Positions 36,434-45,211 of a DNA stretch of 47,096 nt are shown one piece after another. Within the stretch, counting starts at the first letter, position 1, and every line of letters starts with the position of its first letter. The notes beneath the pieces were generated by a model, which searched no databases, was not told the DNA's origin, and saw only the letters and a list, made by a program, of their open reading frames with translations. The stretch is from Mesostigma viride (Eukaryota; Streptophyta; Mesostigmatophyceae; Mesostigmatales; Mesostigmataceae): contig RPFO01000379.1 in the NCBI GenBank assembly GCA_009746045.1, positions 1 through 47,096 on the forward strand. Reading direction: 5' to 3'. The position numbers and the translations under genes are program-made.

Positions 36434-36886
36434 ATGTCCGTATGTAGTATTATCGAACTGATGTTATCCGATTCCCTAATAAAATCCTTTTTGGTGGGTT
36501 CCTCTGCCCCCATGGGCGCGTTGTTGCCATTGTACTTGTCCGCCGTCCGTTCCGTGGGCGTCCCGGCCCAGCCGGCGCACACGGAATGGGTCATATTCCT
36601 AGTCATGATCGTGTTAGGCGTAGGAAACCTCGCGGCCGTGCGTTGGACTCGCGAGTACAACAAGCACATTAGCAGTGACAGGAAGTTCGTGTACGCGGGC
36701 GCGATCGCCGGTCTGACGATAGGTCTGCTCGTGGCCGCGTCCGGTTTCCACCTGTCGTACTTCCCGGGATGGTCGATCGCCGGCCACGCGATCCCGATCG
36801 TCGCATCGACCGCGGCGTACTCGGCCTTGTTCCTGTACGTCCTCAAACCGCTCGACGCGCTCATGAACCAGGTGTGCGCTTCGTGA
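36434..36886 (+). CDS. Multi-pass membrane protein
   Basis: This encodes 150 residues from ATG 36434, directly after AATATAT. Hydrophobic segments are at about 26-45 (weak), 58-73 (VIFLVMIVLGVGNLAAV), 93-112 (YAGAIAGLTIGLLVAASG) and 122-140 (AIPIVASTAAYSALFLYVL). There is a short Arg/Lys-containing cytosolic-type loop between. It could be a viral membrane protein. No family is recognised. Confidence 0.6.
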   Translation: MSVCSIIELMLSDSLIKSFLVGSSAPMGALLPLYLSAVRSVGVPAQPAHTEWVIFLVMIVLGVGNLAAVRWTREYNKHISSDRKFVYAGAIAGLTIGLLVAASGFHLSYFPGWSIAGHAIPIVASTAAYSALFLYVLKPLDALMNQVCAS

Positions 36887-36921
36887 GGGGTCGACAATCG
36901 CGCGGGATACGGTGCAATGTG

Positions 36922-37491
36922 ATGAAACGCAAGTGGAAGCAACTCGAGGCGGCGTTAGATGCGATCTACTCGCCCCGGTTGAAAAGGGCGCCCAACATCG
37001 ACGGGATCTTGGCGCGCGACCCGGGGTTGGCGGCGATGACGAAAGAAATCATCCGCACGTTCTTCCGATCGGGGTATCCGTTGACACCTCGCGTCCTCTT
37101 GTTGGACGAACTGTTCCAAGAAGAGCCCGGACTTAGTCCGCGGACGCGCGACCGACTGAAAGAGACGTTCGCGTTCAGCGTGGACGAGGACGAGCCGCGC
37201 ATCGTCCTGAACCCCGACTATTGGGCTTCGAGTCTTCCGGAAATGTTGAGAAGCGGATGCAAGTATACCCAGGACGGCGTGGACATGCCGAAACACGTCC
37301 CTCTGATCCTCGCGGGGGCGGTCGCGCACGAGATGCTGCACCTGATCGACGGCGAGGAAGACGTCCGGGACGTGTCGGACGTCAACTACGGCCATACGTC
37401 GACGTGGCTGTCCCTCATGAAACGGCATCTAGGGAGGGGCGGCGACGGGGATCCGACGAAGGAGATCAATTTCACGTTCCAACTCGTCTGA
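36922..37491 (+). CDS. SprT-like zinc metalloprotease
   Basis: This encodes 189 residues. AGAVAHEMLHLIDGEED holds the HExxH motif at His136-His140. YGHTSTWLSLMKRH follows about 18 residues later, with His158 as the expected third zinc ligand in the HExxH...H arrangement of SprT/WLM-type proteases, which often have a GH..W or GHg..W element. No separate zinc ribbon is seen at the C-terminus. SprT relatives cleave DNA-bound proteins. The gene at 18325 has a similar catalytic core in a larger context, so the window carries two such proteases. Confidence 0.65.
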   Translation: MKRKWKQLEAALDAIYSPRLKRAPNIDGILARDPGLAAMTKEIIRTFFRSGYPLTPRVLLLDELFQEEPGLSPRTRDRLKETFAFSVDEDEPRIVLNPDYWASSLPEMLRSGCKYTQDGVDMPKHVPLILAGAVAHEMLHLIDGEEDVRDVSDVNYGHTSTWLSLMKRHLGRGGDGDPTKEINFTFQLV

Positions 37492-37603
37492 TGGACGTGT
37501 CGGTGTCGTTTTCTAGATCGCGTTCGCGGACCGCACAAAGTAATCGCGTCTCGTAACGATTTAGTCGCGACGGCGACTCTCGACCACACAATCGAGACGA
37601 ACC

Positions 37604-38068
37604 ATGGCAGCGAGAGCGAGTTCCTACGCGAGGCTGGTCTGCGTGAGTCAGCATGTGTCCAAATGCAGGAGGTGGTTGGAATCCGTGGAACGCGAGCGAG
37701 GGATCAAGATACAGCACGCCGGGAACGGCGGCGAAAAGGTTTTATTCACGTCCAAAGGCAAGCCGTTATACGTCGACGGGTTCACGTCGGACACCGACCC
37801 CCCTACGGTGTTCGAATACCACGGGGACTTTTGGCACGGGAACCCGGACAAGTTCGGGTTCTTCACCGAGCACCCCGTCAAGAACTGCTACCACGGCGAG
37901 CTGTACATCCGCACGATACGCAAAGAGGAGGAGATCTTGCGGATGGGCTATGCGTTGGAGACGAGGTGGGAATGCGAGGACGAGGGTCTGCCCGCGCCCA
38001 AGTGGAAGGTCCCTTCCAAGTTCCCGCTGACCGGTAAGCCCCGAGGCGGGAAGACGCGTTGGTCGTGA
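37604..38068 (+). CDS. VSR/PD-(D/E)XK-like endonuclease
   Basis: This encodes 154 residues. The core KPLYVDGFTSDTDPPTVFEYHGDFWHGNP matches the V(D/F)GF....T.yEfhGdfWHGnP pattern of very-short-patch-repair-like nucleases: Asp in VDG, Glu in FEYHG and the FWHGNP loop. A helix with R-x-x-E (IRKEEEILRMGYALETRWE) follows, as in the same family. Similar modules accompany mobile elements and DNA polymerases in giant viruses and Polinton-like elements. It probably nicks or cuts DNA, in repair or element mobility. The C-terminus is basic. Confidence 0.65.
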   Translation: MAARASSYARLVCVSQHVSKCRRWLESVERERGIKIQHAGNGGEKVLFTSKGKPLYVDGFTSDTDPPTVFEYHGDFWHGNPDKFGFFTEHPVKNCYHGELYIRTIRKEEEILRMGYALETRWECEDEGLPAPKWKVPSKFPLTGKPRGGKTRWS

Positions 38069-38100
38069 AAAATCTCTCGGCACACAGTTATACGTCGAAG

Positions 38101-38767
38101 ATGTCCACCTCCTATTGCAACGCCGCGAGAGGGCAGTCGGACAGTTTCATCGGCGCTCGCGAGCGGCCGCAGGTGTTCCCCGAGCTGTGCGTCGACCCGG
38201 AGTTCGAGACGATGCGTTCCTCGCAGCAGGTCGGCACGGAGACGCGTCTGATCCCGTCGGACGAGTACGACAACGTGTACGGCATCGACACGCGCGCCGC
38301 GCCCCGTCTGAGCCAGATCGGGAGCGGGTTGACGCGCAGATGCAGTTCGCGACCGACCTCCTCCCGTCCGCGGAGGACGTCATGGGCTTGCTCCTGAAGC
38401 AGGGGGAGGGCATCCTGGCCGTCACGAGCAACCGGAAGGACCTGCCTTTCACCGGCATCCAGAGCCTCCGCGAGTACACGCCCGCCCCATGGACCTGAGC
38501 ATGTTCGGCCAGATGAACCTGGCGACGACGGGCGTCATGGCCAACGCCAAGTGGAACGGGTCGATCGGCGCGTTCCCCCGCCCCGTGACGATGCAGTTCG
38601 ACCCCCGTTACGAGCTCCCTAGCCTCGCCGACGCCGACACGACGGTGTACGGCGTCCCCCTGGTGAACGCGACCGAGTCGTTCGGCATGATGGGCGAGCC
38701 CTCTCGAGGAGCACAAAACGCCGTCCGCGGGGCTCCCGGGTTCAACGCCGAGCTCACCGGTCTCTAG
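38101..38767 (+). CDS. Hypothetical protein, two frame breaks
   Basis: This encodes about 221 residues in three frames, starting at ATG 38101 just after TTATACG. The first frame (to about 38335) has SFIGARERPQVFPELCVDPEF and DEYDNVYGIDTRAAPRL. The second (to about 38485) has FATDLLPSAEDVMGLLLKQGEG and ends in a CCCC run. The third has MFGQMNLATTGVMANAKW and TTVYGVPLVNATESFGMM and ends GFNAELTGL. It is Asn/Gly/Met-rich without membrane segments, in the style of a virion protein. No family is recognised. The internal ATG 38489 could also start a separate 92-residue protein. Confidence 0.5.
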
Positions 38768-38812
38768 TGCGTTCGAGGCACACGCAAAATCGTCCGGGTG
38801 ACTACATAAGCA

Positions 38813-39286
38813 ATGGAGGGCGCGTACCAGCTCGAGGAGTGGCGCAAGAAGATGCGATCCATGACGTCCGAGTTCATCGAAGTGGACGACATCCTCCGCC
38901 AGACGAGCAAGAGCCTCGCGCCCCACCGAAAACGCAAGCGGACGTTGTCCGTCGAAATCCTGGACTCCATGACGAAGGCCGGCGTCGACGCCTGCAACAT
39001 CTCGGGGCGGGACGACAAGCTCGTGGTGAAGACTCGCAAGAAGAAGACGTCGCTCAAGGACGTCCTTCCGAGTCGCCTGGAAAAGTTCTTCGAGAACGAG
39101 CCCGGTCGGTGCGAGGAGTGTCTGAACTTCCTCATGGAGCCCGAGGTGACCGAAGTCCCGTCGCTGTGCCGCGTGACCAAGAAGAAGAGGAAGGCCGATG
39201 AGGACGAGGACGCGGGTCACCCGGAGGCCGAGGAGGAGGCCGAGGAAGAGGGCGAGGAAGAGGAAGAGGAAGAGGAGGAGGACTGA
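38813..39286 (+). CDS. Small protein with acidic C-terminal tail
   Basis: This encodes 157 residues. It has a helical N-terminus (YQLEEWRKKMRSMTSEFIEVDDILRQ), a basic middle (HRKRKRTLS, TRKKKTSLKDVLPSRLEKFF), a CEEC pair and KKKRKADEDED, then about 30 residues that are nearly all Glu/Asp. This composition fits a nuclear or virion-core, basic-protein-binding protein. The tail-coding DNA gives a polyserine frame on the opposite strand. No family is recognised. Confidence 0.55.
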   Translation: MEGAYQLEEWRKKMRSMTSEFIEVDDILRQTSKSLAPHRKRKRTLSVEILDSMTKAGVDACNISGRDDKLVVKTRKKKTSLKDVLPSRLEKFFENEPGRCEECLNFLMEPEVTEVPSLCRVTKKKRKADEDEDAGHPEAEEEAEEEGEEEEEEEEED

Positions 39287-39432
39287 GCCTCTCGCCTCAT
39301 GTCCTCGACGAAAAAGTGGATGCCCAGGTCCGGCCGGTCGATGTAACTCCCGTACGCGTCGATCCACTCCCCCGTGATCGGGAGGACGACAATGTTGTTG
39401 TGAATCGGATGACAATGAGCTAATATGTCCAT
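39217..39432 (-). CDS. Small hypothetical ORF overlapping an acidic tail
   Basis: This encodes 71 residues. The first ~50 (MDILAHCHPIHNNIVVLPITGEW..., LGIHFFVEDMRR) look like a real small beta protein outside any other gene. The last 20 are polyserine, read antisense through the acidic tail of the 38813 gene. It starts in an AT-rich leader with ATAATAATAAAAG. It may be real with a junk-like tail or be chance. Confidence 0.35.
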   Translation of the reverse strand: MDILAHCHPIHNNIVVLPITGEWIDAYGSYIDRPDLGIHFFVEDMRREAQSSSSSSSSSSPSSSASSSASG

Positions 39433-39498
39433 AATAATAAAAGCACGCGTTTATTTCCCACGAATAAAAAAGTCTGGAACTGGGTAGACTAGCGAACC

Positions 39499-40347
39499 AT
39501 GGATTGCACGGAGGATTGTCGCCACGTGCAGGTGGCGTCCGACGATCTCCAATGTCACGTTTGCATGTGCGTGTTGAACGATCCGGTGGTCATCGAGTGC
39601 CGCACGAGGGTGGAGGGCGGTAAGTGTGAGGCGATCCTCTGCAACAAGCCGTGTTCGAGGGAGCTGATCTCGAAACAGAAACGGCGCGGGGGCGTGGTCG
39701 CCGCCGTCACGGGCAAGTGCATCCTGTGTCGCGCCCCGTGGCACCGGTACCGCGTGCAGCACCTCGTGACGCTGGGCCGGATCACGTCGCTGGTCAAGCG
39801 CAAGTGCGCCAACTTCGAGCGCGGGTGCGAGTTCCAGGGGAGCGTGGAGGAGGTCACGCAGCACAGGAAGGACGGAGGGTGTCCCCACGAGCGTCTAGAA
39901 TGTCCGAATCGCGTGCACGGGTGTTCCGAGACGGTGTTGCGGAAAGATGTAGGCAAGCACCGCGTCGAGTGCGCCTTTTTTCCGTGTCGTTTCTTCCTGA
40001 ACGGCGACGGGTGCACCCACGTGGCGCGATTGTCGGAGATCCCTCTCCACGAGTCGATCTGCCCGTTCTCGTCGACGCAGTGTCGCATGCTCGTGAACAG
40101 CGCCCGTCTGCACGGGATCTGGGCGTCGGGCAACGACAACAATTGTCTCCGCTGGGAGCGGTGCGAGGCGGGGCAGGAGTACGTGAACCTCCCGGACCCG
40201 GACGAGGAGTCGGAGGGCGACGAGGGCGACGACGACGACGGGGGCGGGGACGGGGAGGACGAGTCGATCGACGAGGAGGCGGAATCGGGGATGCGGGGTT
40301 CGATGGGGCGTTCGTTCATCTCCATCGAAAACGTTTCCCTTCGCTGA
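39499..40347 (+). CDS. RING/TRAF-type zinc-finger protein (E3-ligase-like)
   Basis: This encodes 282 residues. The N-terminus is a RING-like unit: CHVCMCVLNDPVV, ...CEAILCNKPC..., CILCRAPW. It is followed by TRAF-type fingers with C-x5-C...H...C spacing (CANFERGCEFQGSVEEVTQHRKDGGC, CPNRVHGCSETVLRKDVGKHRVEC). A further finger-like segment precedes an acidic, disordered tail (40200-40290). This is the plan of host TRAF/SIAH-like ubiquitin ligases, so the protein probably redirects host ubiquitination or signalling; no MATH domain is present. The inserted residues within the RING make E2 binding uncertain. Confidence 0.75.
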   Translation: MDCTEDCRHVQVASDDLQCHVCMCVLNDPVVIECRTRVEGGKCEAILCNKPCSRELISKQKRRGGVVAAVTGKCILCRAPWHRYRVQHLVTLGRITSLVKRKCANFERGCEFQGSVEEVTQHRKDGGCPHERLECPNRVHGCSETVLRKDVGKHRVECAFFPCRFFLNGDGCTHVARLSEIPLHESICPFSSTQCRMLVNSARLHGIWASGNDNNCLRWERCEAGQEYVNLPDPDEESEGDEGDDDDGGGDGEDESIDEEAESGMRGSMGRSFISIENVSLR

Positions 40348-40358
40348 CCGACACGGCG

Positions 40359-41372
40359 ATGGACTCTTTCGAGGCCTGGAGCTGCATCGCGGAACGCATG
40401 GACCAGTCGAGTCTGGCCAATGTCGAGACGGCGTTCGGGGTCGAGTGCGATCCCGGCGCGGCGGTCCGCAAGGAGCGGGACATGCGGTACGAGTTCGTCT
40501 ACACGGAATGCGAGGAGGACACGGAGCGCATCCGGTCCATGCTGATCGAGCGCCAGTCGTTGCGATACGCCCTGGAACGCTACTTCGACGTGTTCTCGGA
40601 AGTGGTCCGGGCGCACAAGGGGCGAGGGGACGACATCACGGACCTGTTCGTCCACTCGCTGCTGCAGCCCGACCAGGTGGCCATGTTCACCGAGGACCAC
40701 TACCTGGCGGCTCGCATGTTGCTTCCCTTGTCGATGGAACCGAGGGCGGAGTGCAAACCGCTGGCGCCGCTCACGCGGATCGCGGACATGGTCGATCGTC
40801 TCGAGTCTCAGCGCGTGGCGCATTCTCTCTCGTGGATATTCTTGGACGCGTTGGGATTGGAGGAGGGTTCGTTCGTGTTGATGATGCTGACGCTCGGCAC
40901 CCGCCGTCCGATGCAGCAAGGGAAGTACTGTTTTCCTGCGCTGCACCCGCTGACGGTGCTCGCGACGGAGTGCTGGGACCGGCATTCGGACGGTCGCACG
41001 CGGATCGCCGAGCTCGTATCGCGCGGCCGGGCGGCCGTCGAGAGCAGACGCACGAAGAGCTGTAACTTGGAGATGGCCCGTCGCATGTTGCGCAAGTACC
41101 CCCTTCACTTTGTTGCGCGGCGCTCGGGCTACTTGGATTACAACGGCATCCGCACGGGCGACTTTGCGACCTTCGAGGAGTGGAGGGAGGAGGCGCGCAA
41201 GATGTTCGAGAGCTGCATCGGCGCGTACGAATCCAACTTGCGGAAGGTCCGCGACGCGATGACGCGTCAGACCTCGGCGAAGATGGCGAACGCGTCCATG
41301 ACCTTCGAGAAGGAGGTGTGGACGACGGTGCTGATTTTCAAGAGACCCACGTGTTGTCACGCGTTTCGCTGA
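40359..41372 (+). CDS. Hypothetical helical protein
   Basis: This encodes 337 residues from ATG 40359, eleven bases after the TRAF-like gene, so probably co-transcribed with it. It is mostly alpha-helical (ERIRSMLIERQSLRYALERYF, GRAAVESRRTKSCNLEMARRM) with scattered cysteines and a CC pair near the C-terminus. There is no transmembrane segment and no motif I recognise. Confidence 0.55.
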   Translation: MDSFEAWSCIAERMDQSSLANVETAFGVECDPGAAVRKERDMRYEFVYTECEEDTERIRSMLIERQSLRYALERYFDVFSEVVRAHKGRGDDITDLFVHSLLQPDQVAMFTEDHYLAARMLLPLSMEPRAECKPLAPLTRIADMVDRLESQRVAHSLSWIFLDALGLEEGSFVLMMLTLGTRRPMQQGKYCFPALHPLTVLATECWDRHSDGRTRIAELVSRGRAAVESRRTKSCNLEMARRMLRKYPLHFVARRSGYLDYNGIRTGDFATFEEWREEARKMFESCIGAYESNLRKVRDAMTRQTSAKMANASMTFEKEVWTTVLIFKRPTCCHAFR

Positions 41373-41391
41373 TCGAAGGGTCGTTTGTCCG

Positions 41392-41661
41392 TCAGACGGA
41401 CGCTTTTCCGACGTCGGTCGCTAGAAACGATTCTAGTTCGATGCCCTTGCCCGGGACGAGGATGGATACTAGGAAGTACACGGCGGTGGCCAACGCCGAC
41501 ATGTCCACTCGTTCCGACGCGACGTACGCGATCGAGAAGACCGTCAGGGCCTTGAACCACGTGTCGCTCGGGTTGAAATCTTCTAGCAGGACGTACCCCC
41601 CCATGACGCTAAAGATAGAACAGATGGACGTCAGTGCGCTCTTGGCGACGTCACGATCCAT
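41392..41661 (-). CDS. Small multi-pass membrane protein
   Basis: This encodes 89 residues. There are three moderately hydrophobic segments (ALTSICSIFSVMGGYVLL, FKALTVFSIAYVA, LATAVYFLVSILV). It is convergent with the 40359 gene and divergent from the helicase gene. A leader with ATATGACTGTAC is present. It is of the same general type as the other tiny membrane proteins here. Confidence 0.55.
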   Translation of the reverse strand: MDRDVAKSALTSICSIFSVMGGYVLLEDFNPSDTWFKALTVFSIAYVASERVDMSALATAVYFLVSILVPGKGIELESFLATDVGKASV

Positions 41662-41769
41662 GTCGGTTGTACAGTCATATCCACGATAATAATCGAATCA
41701 TGTCGTGTCGTCGCGATCCGACGGCTCGTTTTCATTCTCAGATTTTTGTGGGTCTATATCATACCCGTC

Positions 41770-43975
41770 ATGACCAAAAAGGCTCGCTCGCGGTCCGAGG
41801 CCACTGTGGGAGGGGTGTTCATCATGGCGGAACGCCCCGCGAAGAGGAGCCGGTTGGTCGACGACGAGGCGGGGGCCTGCAGCAGCGACGAGGAGCAGGA
41901 GGATGCGGAGGAGCGAGGGGGGAGGAGGGCGAGGCCGACGAAGACGTTTGTCCGGCTCCGGCGAGTCAGATGACCGGGGAGGACGCGGCGGGACCGACGC
42001 CCATCCCCGAGGACGACCGCATCGAATTCCGCAAGGAGATCGGGGGCAACCCTGACGTCCTCGGGTTCGTGTCGCAGCTGAAGTCGGCGAGCAACGACCG
42101 CATCATGGACATCGCGGCGTTGGCGGAGGCGGCCGTGGCGAACGCCTCCATGGGCGACATCATGGCCGACGTCTTCCACCTGGCGTCTCGCGAGGCGCAC
42201 GCGGACCCGATCTCTCTCCTGGCCGCGTGTCTGTCTCGCATCGACGCCCCGGGCGCCGTGGACCTGTACGCGAACGTGGACACGCGGTACGTCCGCGCGC
42301 TGTCCCGCGTGCTGGCGATCTGCGGACAGGCGGAGGACCGGGGGATGGTGGAACTCAAGCCGGCGATCCAGACGTGCATCTGGCGGCTGTACACGACCGT
42401 GGAGACGGCGTCGTGCGCGATGAAGAGCCGGATGTCGGCCAAGGAGCTGGGCTCGCTCCCCGAACTCATCGCGAAGGCGCTGGCGCTGCCCACGAAATTG
42501 GACAACTTTCAATCGCTGATCATCCTGCTGACCACGCGATGGGTCGTCCAGAAGCTGCGGAGAGGCGAGGGCGACGACGACAGCGTGTACAAGTGCCAGC
42601 GCACGCCCGAGGGGCACGACACGCACTACTGGACCAAGTGGTGCACGCTGTCCGAGTGGGTGTCGGAGGAGTGCGATTTCCCGCGCACATCGGCGTGGGG
42701 ACTCGGGTCCAAAGACGGCGCGCGCAAGCGGATCACGGAGTGGATCGCGGACGGGTCCAAACGCAACAGTTTCGCGTTCCAGATCCGTCCCCGCGACCGC
42801 CACGTGTTCGCGTTCCGGAACGGGATCTACAAGTGCGACACGGACCAGTGGTTCCCGTACCCTGCGACGGACCTGCCGGACGACGTGGGCGCGGTGCGGT
42901 ACTTCGAGAACATCGACATGGACGAGTCGCTGTTCGAGCCCGGGCGGTTCAAGGGCGACTTCGACGAGGGGAGTGGATGGACATCGAGACGGACGCCGTG
43001 AAGAAGATCCTGGACGACCAGGACTACCCGGACAACGTGCAGCGGCCGTTCTGGGCGCTGGCGGTGGGCCGCATGCTGTACTACCTCCGCGAGTCGGACA
43101 AGTTTGAGTGCATGGTCTTCCTCAAGGGGATCGCCGGGTCCGGCAAGTCGACGCTCGTCCGCATCATGGACTTCATCTACGGTCGCGAGGCGGGCGTGCT
43201 GTCGAACACGATCGAGCCGATGTTCGGCCTGTCGCAGCTCAAGGACAAGCTGGTCGTGTACAGTTACGAGCTGAATGACAAGTTCAACCTGGCGCAGTCG
43301 GACTGGCTGTCGCTCGTGAGCGGGGAGTGCATGAACCTGCCGGCAAAGCACAAGGACGCGGCCGTCAAGCCGTGGACCGCGCCCTTCATCGCCGCGGGCA
43401 ACCGCATGTTCGCGTCGGGGGACAACGCGGGCCAGGTGGCGCGTCGAGTCATCCTGTTCCCGTTCGACAACAAGCCCCGCGGGAAGGCGGACGTGAATCT
43501 GGACGACAAGATCTCGTCGAACATCGCAAGGGTGATCGTCAAGGGGAACCGCGCGTACCAGGCGCTCGTGCGGAAGGTGGGGACGGACCAGCTGATCGAG
43601 CACCTTCCGGAGTGGTTCGCGGATTGCCAGCGCCGGGCGCAGGAGGCGTCCAACCCGCTGTACACGTTCCTCAACCACGTGTCGTGGGTGGAGGTGGACG
43701 TCGAACACAACTACTGCCCCTGGGAGGAGTTCCAGAAGCGGTTCCTCGACTGGAACCGCCAGCGCGACCCTCGCTCGCGGATCGTCTTCGAGGAGGATTT
43801 CTACAACCACGTGTTCAAGGATTTCAAGCTCAAACTCGTGTTCGAGAAGGTGTGGAAGGTGTACCCGGTGGACCAGGACCCGGCGAACGGCCGCGTCCAG
43901 AAGAAGAAGGCGTTCTACCTGTACGGCGTGGACTTCGAGAACGACAACGCGTCCGAGCCTCCCGCCGACGTCTGA
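41770..43975 (+). CDS. D5-type SF3 helicase, two homopolymer frame breaks
   Basis: This is the replicative superfamily-3 helicase of NCLDVs, about 735 residues in three frames. The N-terminus (from ATG 41770 or 41824) is basic then acidic. The D5_N-like region has YKCQRTPEGHDTHYWTKWC, and VFAFRNGIYKC...WFPY leads into the ATPase. The ATPase has Walker A GIAGSGKST (43127-43153), YELNDKF as the Walker B region, PFIAAGNRMF as sensor/motif C and RRVILFPFD as the arginine-finger strand. Frame breaks lie in G-runs near 41920 and 42966, and each adjacent frame continues the family pattern. The N-terminal ~330 residues show no evident archaeo-eukaryotic primase motif, so the usual primase part may be absent or very divergent. 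Confidence 0.85.
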
Positions 43976-44004
43976 TTTTTTCGTGTTTGTCTGCTAGTAT
44001 ACCT

Positions 44005-44298
44005 ATGACGTCCGTGTTGGTCGCGCATCCTCATTGGTCACGCCCCCGACTGGCGTACGCCCCCAAGGCGCCCGTGTACCCCCCTCCCGTCGGCGAGTGG
44101 GGCGGCGTGAACGCGTGGGAGCCGGCGGGGGCCACGCGAGGGGCGTGCGAGTACGCGAACCAGGCCTTTTGTAGGGTAGGCGTTCCGAGACAGACGCCGG
44201 AAGGGATGCTCGAGGTGGCCAATTCCGTTCTCCTGGGATTCCTCCTCCTTTGGATGATCGAGATCGCCGTGCGGTCCTCACCGTCCGCCCTTGGCTAG
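44005..44298 (+). CDS. Small protein with C-terminal membrane segment
   Basis: This encodes 97 residues, starting right after AGTATACCT. It has a Pro/Trp/Gly-rich soluble N-terminus (YPPPVGEWGGVNAWEP), two cysteines, then a single hydrophobic segment (VANSVLLGFLLLWMIEIAV), giving a tail-anchored topology. It overlaps the convergent gene at 44278 by 21 bases. No family is recognised. Confidence 0.5.
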   Translation: MTSVLVAHPHWSRPRLAYAPKAPVYPPPVGEWGGVNAWEPAGATRGACEYANQAFCRVGVPRQTPEGMLEVANSVLLGFLLLWMIEIAVRSSPSALG

Positions 44299-44676
44299 CT
44301 GGAACCGGACGCGCCGAGTCGCGTCGATGGCCGCCTGGGTCGGAGCGGCGATGGGGCCCGTAGTGGTAGAAGTAGGTTTCTTCTTTTGTTTGGTGGGACC
44401 CCACTCGATGTATAAATGATTTTGACCAACCAATTTCACGCGAAACCCTTTGCGCACGAGATTCTTTCCCACTTTTCTCACCACATGATCGACATCATAG
44501 ATGGGGAGGCCGAACTGATAGGTGGGCACGGTGTAGAGGAGGGACGTCTGGCCCTGCGACGACGCGGAACGGATGCACGTCTCTAGCGCCTTCGATATCT
44601 TGTGCTCGACCATCCGCTTCCCCGCTTGCGACGCTTTCACGAGATCGTACGCGGACGACGCGGTAAATCTCTCCAT
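44278..44676 (-). CDS. Small conserved-type NCLDV protein
   Basis: This encodes 132 residues. It has an N-terminal helix (AYDLVKASQAGKRMVEHKISKALE), then LYTVPTYQFGLPIYDVDHVVRKVGKNLVRKGFRVKLVGQNHLYIEW. The Pxy.xGxPxYd...v...v...L...GF.V......L.I.W pattern is one I associate with short proteins found in several giant-virus groups; their function is unknown. The tail is basic with TSTTTGP. It shares a 34-base divergent promoter containing ACTATACG with the gene at 44711. Confidence 0.55.
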   Translation of the reverse strand: MERFTASSAYDLVKASQAGKRMVEHKISKALETCIRSASSQGQTSLLYTVPTYQFGLPIYDVDHVVRKVGKNLVRKGFRVKLVGQNHLYIEWGPTKQKKKPTSTTTGPIAAPTQAAIDATRRVRFQLAKGGR

Positions 44677-44710
44677 CTATTTATGTCGATACTATACGCG
44701 CGGAAAAGTG
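44677..44710. promoter_or_regulatory. 34-base bidirectional promoter
   Basis: This lies between starts 44676 (minus) and 44711 (plus). ACTATACGCG (44691-44700) reads as a TATA-like element on both strands, TATAC on the plus and TATAG on the minus strand. Confidence 0.45.
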
Positions 44711-45211
44711 ATGGCGGATACGTCGAACGCCGTGTTGTTGCCGCGCGGCGGACCGGGCCTCTTGATCGTGAGCGTCCCGGTCGAATACTCGTTCGCGCGG
44801 ATTCGCGAAGTGTTGCAAGATCCCGTGTTGTACGACATCCTGAGTCCGCCAGGTGATCTGCCGTACCGCGGCCGGTCGGTGGGCGTGTACTTTTCGGGCG
44901 ACTCGCGCACCGACTTCAACTACACGGCCTCGCTCATGCTGGCCGAGGACGTGGAAAAGGACGTGCTGCTACTGAAGACGTTCGACGACGACGAGCACGC
45001 GACCAAGACGATCCCGTTCACGTCGGACGACATCGCGAGCTTGCTCAAGTTTCCAAAGAACATGTGGACAAACGCGTTGTGCGGTCGATTAGATTATAAT
45101 GCAATACGTCCCGCCCGTTGTCGGGTGTGTAATTTACCGTACGGACTTCTCCCTACGGGCGAAGACGCGTGTGCGTGCGTCGCCACGTCCGGCGGTCGAG
45201 AGGTGGTTTAG
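44711..45211 (+). CDS. Hypothetical protein with C-terminal Cys cluster
   Basis: This encodes 166 residues from ATG 44711. The N-terminal domain is mixed alpha/beta (LLIVSVPVEYSFARIREVLQD, NYTASLMLAEDVEKDVLLLKTF). The C-terminus has CRVCNLPYG...CAC, a possible zinc site. It overlaps the convergent membrane-protein gene at 45208 by four bases. No family is recognised. Confidence 0.55.
   Translation: MADTSNAVLLPRGGPGLLIVSVPVEYSFARIREVLQDPVLYDILSPPGDLPYRGRSVGVYFSGDSRTDFNYTASLMLAEDVEKDVLLLKTFDDDEHATKTIPFTSDDIASLLKFPKNMWTNALCGRLDYNAIRPARCRVCNLPYGLLPTGEDACACVATSGGREVV

Noticed and set aside
39555-41360. 601-residue minus-strand ORF
   Set aside because: It is antisense to the TRAF-like and 40359 genes, both of which have better composition and motifs.
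41770-43975. Spliceosomal introns as the cause of frame changes
   Set aside because: At each break the two frames abut within a few bases, often at a homopolymer, leaving no room for an intron with GT-AG borders.
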